From positions 1 through 41,000 of the forward strand of contig DATHAP010000119.1 of the NCBI GenBank assembly GCA_035489715.1: a stretch of DNA of 41,000 bases, in the 5' to 3' direction. This DNA is from Actinomycetes bacterium. GTDB lineage: Bacteria; Actinomycetota; Actinomycetes; JACCUZ01. Made by a program: the position numbers and the translations under genes. This document shows, in pieces, positions 15,046 to 21,465 of the stretch. Numbering within the stretch: the first letter of the stretch is position 1; each line of letters starts with the position of its first letter. Below the pieces are notes generated by a model. The model saw only the letters and a list, made by a program, of their open reading frames with translations, was not told where the DNA came from and ran no database searches.

Positions 15046-15061
15046 TCGAACGTATGTTCTA
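15046..15061 (-). promoter_or_regulatory. LexA (SOS) box before the HNH gene
   Basis: TCGAACGTATGTTCTA matches the actinobacterial/Gram-positive SOS consensus TCGAAC-N4-GTTCGA with one mismatch. On the minus strand a TAGAAT -10 hexamer (15061-15066) touches the box, so LexA bound here would block the polymerase. The start codon at 15031 follows after a Shine-Dalgarno AGGAG. Confidence 0.8.
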
Positions 15062-15066
15062 ATTCT
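15061..15066 (-). promoter_or_regulatory. -10 element of the HNH gene promoter
   Basis: TAGAAT on the minus strand overlaps the end of the LexA box by one base. It leaves room for a transcript leader of about 20-25 bases carrying the ribosome-binding site. No convincing -35 at the usual spacing. Confidence 0.5.
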
Positions 15067-15095
15067 AGCCGACCCGCAACCGTCGCACCAGATCT

Positions 15096-15317
15096 GTGCA
15101 CAGCTGCGCGGACCGGAACGCCGTCGGCTCCGGCGGTGTAAACAGGTGCAGCCCCGAGGACGGAGCGGCCGATCAGCACGGACCGCGACACGGCCAGCAG
15201 CGACGACCGATCTACCCCGACGCGTTGGGCGGCCCGTGGATCGCCACAGCGGCCGCGGACAGTGCGGAGCCGGTCCCAGAGTGGGCGGACGACGACCTGC
15301 TCACCAGCGCGCGCTGA
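15096..15317 (+). CDS. Doubtful short reading frame in the 15.07-15.44 kb gap
   Basis: The roughly 375 bases between the LexA box and the VOC gene hold no recognised gene. A 73-codon frame from GTG 15096 ends in PEWADDDLLTSAR. Its second half looks protein-like (DALGGPWIATAAADSAEP) but the first half is Cys/His/Arg-rich with poor codon use. No ribosome-binding site and no family recognised. It may be the tail of a decayed gene or chance. Confidence 0.22.
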   Translation: MHSCADRNAVGSGGVNRCSPEDGAADQHGPRHGQQRRPIYPDALGGPWIATAAADSAEPVPEWADDDLLTSAR

Positions 15318-15326
15318 CGGCGCGCT
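15306..15326 (+). terminator. Hairpin at the end of the 15.1 kb short frame
   Basis: AGCGCGC, a seven-base loop, then GCGCGCT forms a perfect 7-base-pair stem whose loop contains the TGA of the short frame. No T-run follows. It could be a weak terminator upstream of the VOC gene or a chance GC palindrome. Confidence 0.3.
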
Positions 15327-15439
15327 CCCCTCCAGGTCATACGTCCGCGGGCCGGTCGCGATGACTCCCGGCGGTCACCGTGGTCTATACCTGCAGACGA
15401 GGCACCGACCAGGCGCCCGCGCTCGGGAAGGACGACGAC

Positions 15440-15916
15440 ATGCCCTCCATCACGCCGTGCCTGTGGTTCGACACCCAGGCCGAGGACGCCGCCACGTTCT
15501 ACGTCTCGGTCTTCAAGAACTCGCGCATCGTCGCCACCACGCACTACGGGGAGGCCGGCCCGCGCGAGGCCGGGCTGGTGCTGACCGTGCAGTTCGAGCT
15601 GGACGGCCAGCAGTTCACGGCGCTCAACGGAGGCCCGGAGTTCAGCTTCGACGAGGCGATCTCCTTCCAGGTCGACTGCGCGGACCAGGCCGACGTCGAC
15701 TACTACTGGGACGCCCTCACCGCCGACGGCGGTCAGGAGGGGCCCTGCGGCTGGGTCAAGGACCGGTTCGGCGTCTCGTGGCAGGTCGTGCCCAGCGAGA
15801 TGGAGCGGCTGCTGGCCGACCCGGACCAGGCACGGGCGCAGCGCGCGATGGCCGCGATGCTCCGGATGACGAAGATCGACATCGAGGAGATCCGGCGCGC
15901 CGCCGACGCGGGCTGA
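15440..15916 (+). CDS. VOC protein, PhnB/PF06983-like
   Basis: Cytosolic protein of 158 residues. It opens ITPCLWFDTQAEDAATFYVSVF, has SRIVATTHYGEAGP, a central FTALNGGPEFSFDEAISFQV and then PCGWVKDRFGVSWQVVPSEM, the typical layout of the PhnB/3-demethylubiquinone-methyltransferase-like VOC family (despite the name, members are not methyltransferases). The C-terminus LLRMTKIDIEEIRRAADA is also conserved in this group. Function unknown. The ATG at 15440 has GGAAGG eight bases upstream. It lies 16 bases ahead of the decarboxylase gene. Confidence 0.87.
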   Translation: MPSITPCLWFDTQAEDAATFYVSVFKNSRIVATTHYGEAGPREAGLVLTVQFELDGQQFTALNGGPEFSFDEAISFQVDCADQADVDYYWDALTADGGQEGPCGWVKDRFGVSWQVVPSEMERLLADPDQARAQRAMAAMLRMTKIDIEEIRRAADAG

Positions 15917-15932
15917 CCGGGACAATGCCCGG

Positions 15933-17372
15933 GTGACCCCTGACCCGGACCGCCAGAGCTTCCACATGACGCCAGACGAGTTCCGGCGGCACGGCAAGGA
16001 GCTCGTCGACTGGGTGGCCGACTACCTCGAGCGGGTCGAGGAGTTCCCGGTGCTCTCCCGGTCGGTGCCCGGCTCGGTCCGGGCCGCCCTGCCGGCGCAC
16101 CCGCCGGAGCGGCCAGAGCCCTTCGCGGCGATGCTGGCCGACGTCGACGACGTGGTGCTTCCCGGGGTCACGCACTGGCAGTCGCCGTCGTTCTTCGCCT
16201 ACTTCCCGGCCAACTCCTCCGGCCCGTCGGTGCTCGGCGACCTGCTCTCGGCCGGGCTCGGCGTGCAGGGGATGCTCTGGGCGACCTCGCCGGCGGCGAC
16301 CGAGCTCGAGACGCAGGTCCTGGACTGGCTGGCCGAGCTGCTCGACCTGCCCCCGGCGTTCCGGTCCGACGGCTCGGGCGGCGGCGTCATCCAGGACAGC
16401 GCGTCGAGCTCGTCGCTGGTGGCGCTGGTCGCGGCCAGGGAGCGCGCGACCGGTGGTGAGAGCAACCGGTCGGGCGTACGTCCCGGCCTGACGGCGTACG
16501 CCTCCTCCCAGGCGCACTCGTCGGTGGAGAAGGCCGCCCGCATCGCGGGCGTCGGGTCGGCCGACCTGCGCACGGTCGGCGTCGACCCCTCGACCCTGGC
16601 CATGGACCCGGCAGCACTCGAGCAGGCGATGGCCGCCGACGTCGCGGCCGGCCGGCGGCCGTTCCTCGTCGTGGCGACGGTCGGCACGACCGGCACGACC
16701 GCGATGGACCCGTTGCGCGCGGTCGGGGAGGTCGCCCGGCGGTACGGCGCCTGGCTGCACGTCGACGCCGCCATGAGCGGGTCGGCCGCGGTGTGCCCGG
16801 AGCTGCGCTGGATGCACGACGGGCTCGAGCTCGCCGACAGCTACGTCGTCGACGCGCACAAGTGGCTGTTCACCAACTTCGACTGCTCGGCCTTCTACGT
16901 CGCCGACCGCGAGGCGCTGGTGTCCGCGCTCACGATCGTGCCGGAGTACCTGCGCAACACGGCCACCGAGTCCGGCGACGTCATCGACTACCGCGACTGG
17001 ATGGTCCCGCTCGGCCGTCGCTTCCGCGCGCTCAAGCTGTGGTTCGTCCTGCGGTGGTACGGCGCCGAGGGGCTGCGCCACCACGTCCGCCAGCACGTCG
17101 CCCTGGCCCAGGGCCTGGCCGCGTGGGTCGACGCAGAGCCGTTGCTGGAGCGGCTGGTGCCGACCCCGCTCAACCTGGTGACGCTCGCCCACGTCGACGG
17201 TGACGACGCGAGCCAGCGGCTGCTCGACGCCGTCAACGCCTCGGGCCGGGCCTACCTGACGCACACCCGGGTGCACGACCGGCTGGCGATCAGGGTGTCC
17301 GTCGGCGGCACCTGGACCGAGGCCAGGCACGTCGAGGCGCTGCAGGACCTGCTGCGCGAGGCAGCCGGCTGA
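15933..17372 (+). CDS. PLP-dependent aromatic-L-amino-acid decarboxylase family
   Basis: Fold-type I PLP decarboxylase of 479 residues, normal length. Landmarks: MTPDEFRRHGKELVDWVADY (12-31), the conserved N-terminal helix; PSFFAYFPA (86-94); SSQAHSSVEKA with His195, which stacks on PLP; HVDAA with Asp278, which pairs with the pyridine nitrogen; and VVDAHKWL with Lys310, the Schiff-base lysine. The family makes amines such as tryptamine, tyramine or phenylethylamine from aromatic amino acids; the exact substrate is not readable. The GTG at 15933 is preceded by GACAAT six bases upstream, possibly a leaderless -10; an ATG at 15966 is the alternative start. Cotranscription with the VOC gene is possible. 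Confidence 0.88.
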   Translation: MTPDPDRQSFHMTPDEFRRHGKELVDWVADYLERVEEFPVLSRSVPGSVRAALPAHPPERPEPFAAMLADVDDVVLPGVTHWQSPSFFAYFPANSSGPSVLGDLLSAGLGVQGMLWATSPAATELETQVLDWLAELLDLPPAFRSDGSGGGVIQDSASSSSLVALVAARERATGGESNRSGVRPGLTAYASSQAHSSVEKAARIAGVGSADLRTVGVDPSTLAMDPAALEQAMAADVAAGRRPFLVVATVGTTGTTAMDPLRAVGEVARRYGAWLHVDAAMSGSAAVCPELRWMHDGLELADSYVVDAHKWLFTNFDCSAFYVADREALVSALTIVPEYLRNTATESGDVIDYRDWMVPLGRRFRALKLWFVLRWYGAEGLRHHVRQHVALAQGLAAWVDAEPLLERLVPTPLNLVTLAHVDGDDASQRLLDAVNASGRAYLTHTRVHDRLAIRVSVGGTWTEARHVEALQDLLREAAG

Positions 17373-17375
17373 CCC

Positions 17376-17410
17376 GCGGGCTGACCAGGCAACTCTTCCC
17401 GCGTGGTCAG
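17376..17410. terminator. Inverted repeats between convergent genes
   Basis: The gap between the decarboxylase and the kinase genes contains two mutually exclusive inverted repeats: GCGGG with CCCGC (17376-17380, 17398-17402) and CTGACCA with TGGTCAG (17381-17387, 17404-17410). A bidirectional terminator is plausible, though there is no T-run. Confidence 0.35.
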
Positions 17411-17417
17411 TCGCCGG

Positions 17418-18806
17418 TCAGCTGTCGGGATGCCGCCGCGGCAGCGACACCCGCAGCACCGTCTCGGCCGGCCGCACCAGGATGCTGATCTGGCCGCCGT
17501 GCCGGTCCACGACCACCCGTCGGGAGATGTCCAGCCCGAGCCCGGTGCCCTTGCCGACGTCCTTCGTCGTGAAGAACGGCTCGAAGGCGTGGTCGCGGGT
17601 CTCGGGCGACATGCCCGAGCCGGTGTCCCCGATCTCGATGACGACGCCGTCGCCCCCGGGCCGGGTAGACACCCGAAGGGTCCCCGTGTCGCCCATCGCG
17701 TCGAGCGCGTTTGCCATCAGGTTGGTCCACACCTGGTTGAGCTCGCCGGCGGCCGCGTCGATCCGGGGCACGTCGTCGCCGTATTCGCGGACGACGGTCA
17801 CGCCGGGCGGGACCCGGTGGGCGAGCATCGCGAGCGTGCTCTCCAGCCCCTCCGCCACGTCGATCTGCTGCATCGACCCCCGGTCCAACTGGGAGTAGCT
17901 CTTCACGTCGGCGACCAGATCGGTGATGCGCCGGGTCGAGTCCTTGACCAGGTCGAGCATGGAGGCGGTGGACAGCGTGCCCGCCACCCACTCCAGGCCG
18001 GGCTCGAGCGCGTCGCCGAGCAGGTCGTCCATCTTCTCCAGCCATGCCACGTCGACCCCGTGGGCGGCCAGCGACGGCGCGATCGCCCAGTCGCGCCCGA
18101 CACCGTGCCGGCCCATCCAGTCGATGAGCTCGTCCTCGCGGCGGGCGGTGGCCAGCGCGTCGGGCCGCGACGTCGGGCGCGGCACGGCCAGCCGCAGCTC
18201 GTCCAGCGCCTGGTACTGCTCGGCGGTCATGCCGTGCGCGGCGAGGTGGGACAGCGCGGTGAGCAGGCCGGCGCCGGTCTCGCGCAGCACGTCGGCCGCC
18301 CGGGTCGCCGCCGACGCCGGGTTGTTGATCTCGTGCGCGAGCCCGGCGGCCAGCGTGCCCAGGGCGACCAGCGACTCGCGCTGCCGGGCCACGGACTCGA
18401 AGGCACGGGCCGAGTGGAAGACGCCCTCGAGGATGTGCTCGCCGAAGGGGAACCGCTCGGTCGACCAGCGGCGCAGCGCCGTGGAAGGCACCCGGAGCAG
18501 CCGGCCGGCCGAGAGGGCGCGGGCGGTGGCGAAGTAGACGCCGTGCGCGTCCCACGCCCGGAAGCCGCCGGCCCACTGGCCGGGGTGGTCCATGGTGCCC
18601 AGCCGGGTGTCCTCCCGACCCACCTTGCGCACCAGGTCCAGCGCGCCCTCGACCAGCATCCACCAGAAGTCGGCCGGCTCGCCGTCGTGGAACACCTCGT
18701 CACCGGGGGCGAAGCCGACCTCGTCGCCCAGGTCGACCAGCTGCTGCAGCTCCTCGTCGGACGTGCCCACGAAGAGGGGCAGCGCCCGGAGGTCGGAGAG
18801 CTGCAC
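17418..18806 (-). CDS. Histidine kinase with N-terminal cyclic-nucleotide-binding domain
   Basis: Soluble sensor kinase of 462 residues. Residues 1-115 form a CNB-like fold (LRALPLFVGTSDEELQQLVD, then PGDEVFHDGEPADFWWMLVEG). The phospho-acceptor is His158 in GLAHEINNPASAA. About 110 residues separate this from KDSTRRITDLVADVKSYSQL, a long insertion inside the dimerisation region. The ATPase domain has the N box LNQVWTNLMANALDAM, the G1 box IGDTGSGM and the G2 region FFTTKDVGKGTGLGL. No membrane helix. The GTG start at 18806 is two bases after the stop of the upstream receiver/thioredoxin-reductase gene, so the pair is coupled and that protein is the natural partner. The ligand of the CNB domain is unknown. 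Confidence 0.85.
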   Translation of the reverse strand: MQLSDLRALPLFVGTSDEELQQLVDLGDEVGFAPGDEVFHDGEPADFWWMLVEGALDLVRKVGREDTRLGTMDHPGQWAGGFRAWDAHGVYFATARALSAGRLLRVPSTALRRWSTERFPFGEHILEGVFHSARAFESVARQRESLVALGTLAAGLAHEINNPASAATRAADVLRETGAGLLTALSHLAAHGMTAEQYQALDELRLAVPRPTSRPDALATARREDELIDWMGRHGVGRDWAIAPSLAAHGVDVAWLEKMDDLLGDALEPGLEWVAGTLSTASMLDLVKDSTRRITDLVADVKSYSQLDRGSMQQIDVAEGLESTLAMLAHRVPPGVTVVREYGDDVPRIDAAAGELNQVWTNLMANALDAMGDTGTLRVSTRPGGDGVVIEIGDTGSGMSPETRDHAFEPFFTTKDVGKGTGLGLDISRRVVVDRHGGQISILVRPAETVLRVSLPRRHPDS

Positions 18807-18808
18807 GG

Positions 18809-20464
18809 CTACACCGTCGCCAGGTAGCGGTGGACGAGGTAGACCGACATCGCACCCTCGCCGACGGCGGACGCGACCCGCTTCATGGAGTCGAGCCGCA
18901 CGTCACCGGCCGCGAACACGCCGGGCACGCTGGTCTCGAGCGCGAACGGGGCGCGGGCGAGCGACCACGAGCCCTTGGCGGTGGTCAGCAGGTCCTGCCC
19001 GGTGACAACGAACCCCTTGTCGTCGCGCGCGACGTCACCGCCCAGCCAGTCGGTGCGCGGCGACGCGCCGATGAAGACGAACAGCCAGGAGGCCGCCACC
19101 TCCTCCTCACGGCCGGACGCCCGGTCGGCGATCGTGACCGCCTCGAGGTGGCCGTCGCCCCGGCCCCCGACGACCTCGGTGCGCAGCCGCACCTCCACGT
19201 TGGGCGTCTCGCCGATGCGCGCCACGAGGTAGCTCGACATGGTGTCCTCGAGGCCGGTGCCGCGGACCATCATGACGACCCGCTTGGCGTAGCGGGCCAG
19301 GTTGAGCACCGCCTGGCCGGCCGAGTTGGCCGCCCCGACGACGTACACCTCGTCGCCCTCGCACTGGACCGCCTCGCTCGCGGTCGCGCCGTAGTACACG
19401 CCGCGCCCGGTGAGCTCGGCGAGCCCGGGCGCCGCGAGCCGGCGGTAGGAGACGCCGGTCGCGACCACGAGGGCCCGCGCCTCGATCTCGGCACCGTCGT
19501 CGAAGCGCACGGCGCGCACCGGCCCGCGGACCTCGAAGGACGCGACGTCGCGCGCCAGCACCATCTCGGCCCCGAACCGCGCCGCCTGCGCGACCGCGCG
19601 GTGCGCCAGGTCGGCACCGGAGAGCCCGCGGGGGAAGCCCAGGTAGTTCTCGATCGAGGCGCTCTGCCCCGCCTGTCCCCCCGGCGCCTCGCGCTCGACG
19701 ACGACGGTCCGCAGGCCCTCGGACGCGGCGTAGACGGCGGCGGCGAGCCCGGCCGGGCCGGCGCCGACGATGCACAGGTCATAGAGCGGCTGCTCGGCGC
19801 GGGTGCGCAGGCCGAGCGCGTCGGCGACCGCCGACGTCGTCGGCGAGCGCAGCGGCTCGGCGTCGGGCACCAGGACCAGCGGCAGGTCCTCGGGCTGCGC
19901 CCCGGCCAGGTCGAGCAGCCGCCGGCCCTCCTCGTCGCGGTCGATGTCCAGCCACTGGTACGGCACGTGGTTGCGGGCCAGGAAGGTCTTGACGTCGTGG
20001 CTGCGCTCGGACCAGCGGTGCCCGACGACGCGCACGTCGGCGCCCTCGTCGAGGTGGGCCTGGCGCCAGTCGTCGAGCAGGTCGTCGACGACGGGGTAGA
20101 GACGCTCGGCCGGCGGGTCCCACGGCTTGAGCAGGTAGTAGTCGAGCCCGATGTCGTTGATCGCCCTGATCGCCACGTCGGTGTCGGCGTAGGCGGTCAG
20201 CAGGAGGAACTTGGCGTCGGGCACCTGGGTTCGCGCCTGCGCCAGCATCTGGATGCCGGTCATCTCGGGCATCCGCTGGTCGCTCGCGATCAGGGCGACC
20301 GGCCGGCCCTTGAGGGTCAGCTCGGCGATCAGCTCGAGCGCCTCGGCCCCCGACGTGACCCACACGACGCGGTAGTCGGCGCCGTAGCGCGACCGGAGGT
20401 CCCGGGTGATCGCCTGGGAGACGGTCGGGTCGTCGTCGACGGTGAGGATCGTCGGCTTCGTCAT
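18809..20464 (-). CDS. Receiver domain fused to thioredoxin-reductase-like flavoprotein lacking active-site cysteines
   Basis: Protein of 551 residues with three parts. Residues 1-130 are a response-regulator receiver with the acidic cluster D10-D12, phospho-acceptor Asp62 (ASDQRMP) and Lys113 (LLKPW). Residues 142-220 look like a glutaredoxin/thioredoxin fold, but the CxxC site reads S152-E-R-S155. Residues 228-551 are a thioredoxin-reductase-type flavoprotein with the FAD loop GAGPAG (234-239), GGQAGQSASIENYLGFP, the second nucleotide site VVGAANSAGQ and GVFAAGDVR. The usual redox CATC is G359-A-T-A362. Only two cysteines are present in the whole protein, neither in a redox motif. FAD and probably NAD(P)H binding are kept; disulfide reduction is not expected. 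CxxC-less reductases of this look are known in actinomycetes, usually with CNB domains. ATG at 20464; the kinase gene follows directly. Confidence 0.87.
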   Translation of the reverse strand: MTKPTILTVDDDPTVSQAITRDLRSRYGADYRVVWVTSGAEALELIAELTLKGRPVALIASDQRMPEMTGIQMLAQARTQVPDAKFLLLTAYADTDVAIRAINDIGLDYYLLKPWDPPAERLYPVVDDLLDDWRQAHLDEGADVRVVGHRWSERSHDVKTFLARNHVPYQWLDIDRDEEGRRLLDLAGAQPEDLPLVLVPDAEPLRSPTTSAVADALGLRTRAEQPLYDLCIVGAGPAGLAAAVYAASEGLRTVVVEREAPGGQAGQSASIENYLGFPRGLSGADLAHRAVAQAARFGAEMVLARDVASFEVRGPVRAVRFDDGAEIEARALVVATGVSYRRLAAPGLAELTGRGVYYGATASEAVQCEGDEVYVVGAANSAGQAVLNLARYAKRVVMMVRGTGLEDTMSSYLVARIGETPNVEVRLRTEVVGGRGDGHLEAVTIADRASGREEEVAASWLFVFIGASPRTDWLGGDVARDDKGFVVTGQDLLTTAKGSWSLARAPFALETSVPGVFAAGDVRLDSMKRVASAVGEGAMSVYLVHRYLATV

Positions 20465-20560
20465 GCGCTCGCTGCCGCCTCCGCCCCCGTCGACGTCGTG
20501 GTCCGTCCCCGGAGCGTAACCAGGCAGTCCGGCACCCGGAGGGCGTTCGGCGGGAGTCGG

Positions 20561-20566
20561 TACGGT
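20561..20566 (+). promoter_or_regulatory. -10 element for leaderless GNAT gene
   Basis: TACGGT lies six bases before the GTG at 20573 without a Shine-Dalgarno. The same hexamer at the same spacing precedes the starts at 980 (minus) and 33373 (plus). Confidence 0.5.
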
Positions 20567-20572
20567 CCCCCT

Positions 20573-21091
20573 GTGCCCGGTCCCGAGGAGCGCACCGACC
20601 GCCTCACCATCGAGCCGTTGCGGCCGCAGCACGCCGATGAGCTGCACGCCGCCCTCGCCGACCCTGCCGTGCACCGCTTCATCGGGACGAGCGGGCCGTG
20701 GACGGCGGAGGCGGTGCGAGCCCGCCTCGAGCGGGTGGCGGCCGGGCCGCCGGCGGGGTCGTCGGAGGTCTGGCTCAACTACGCCGTACGTCGCGAGGCC
20801 AGACTGGTCGGCCGGCTGGAGTCGACCGTGCACGGGCGGCTCGCCGAGATCGCCTACCTCTTCGACCCGGCCGTGTCCGGACGGGGCTACGGGACCGAGG
20901 CCGTGGAGTGGCTGCTCGGCCACCTCGCCCGCGAGCACGGGGTCACCGAGGCATGGGCGACAACCGACCCGGGCAACGAGGCGTCGGTCCGGCTGCTGCG
21001 CCGGACCGGCTTCGCGCAGGTGGACGAGGTGCACCCCGACGTGGGTTCCTACGACGAGGGCGACCGGGTGTTCCGTCGCCTGCTCGGCTGA
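20573..21091 (+). CDS. GNAT acetyltransferase, RimJ-type
   Basis: Cytosolic N-acetyltransferase of 172 residues. It begins ERTDRLTIEPLRPQHADELH, the typical RimJ/RimL-like opening, and has AEIAYLFDPAVSGRGYGTEA (acetyl-CoA loop SGRGYGTEA) and TTDPGNEASVRLLRRTGFAQ, the NxxSxxLxxxxGF motif. This group acetylates protein N-termini, aminoglycosides or small metabolites; the substrate is unknown. The start is supported by the TACGGT element six bases upstream. The upstream gap to the divergent receiver gene is 108 bases. Confidence 0.87.
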   Translation: MPGPEERTDRLTIEPLRPQHADELHAALADPAVHRFIGTSGPWTAEAVRARLERVAAGPPAGSSEVWLNYAVRREARLVGRLESTVHGRLAEIAYLFDPAVSGRGYGTEAVEWLLGHLAREHGVTEAWATTDPGNEASVRLLRRTGFAQVDEVHPDVGSYDEGDRVFRRLLG

Positions 21092-21108
21092 GCCCCGGCG
21101 GAGGACTG

Positions 21109-21465
21109 ATGGCCGACGCCGACGACGTACGCCGGATCGCGCTCGCCCTGCCGCACGTCGTCGAGATCGACAGCGACGGCTTCGACTTCCGGATCGGCAA
21201 CAAGGGCTTCGTCTGGTCGTGGCCGGAGCGCCGCCCCGGCCGGCCGCGGGTGATCCGGACCGACGTCGCGGTCCTCTTCGTGGGCGACGAGGCCGAGAAG
21301 CAGGCGCTGCTCCTCGGCGAGCCGGACGTGTTCTTCACCGCTCCGGGCTACGAGGAGGCGCCCCTCGTCCTGCTGCGGCTGGCCGCAGTGGACGAGGCGC
21401 GCCTCGCGGAGCTGGTCACCGATGCCTGGCGGATGCGCGCCCCGGCCGAGCTCGCCGGTCAGTGA
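21109..21465 (+). CDS. MmcQ/YjbR-like protein
   Basis: Small protein of 118 residues of the MmcQ/YjbR family (CyaY-like fold, suggested to bind DNA or act as a chaperone-like factor). It has DVRRIALALPHVVEIDSDG, FDFRIGNKGFVWSWPER and FFTAPGYEEAPLVLLRL, the family pattern in which YjbR members have F.T..Y.....LV.L. The ATG has GGAGG seven bases upstream. It begins 17 bases after the GNAT gene and overlaps the convergent MMPL gene by seven bases. Function unclear. Confidence 0.83.
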   Translation: MADADDVRRIALALPHVVEIDSDGFDFRIGNKGFVWSWPERRPGRPRVIRTDVAVLFVGDEAEKQALLLGEPDVFFTAPGYEEAPLVLLRLAAVDEARLAELVTDAWRMRAPAELAGQ

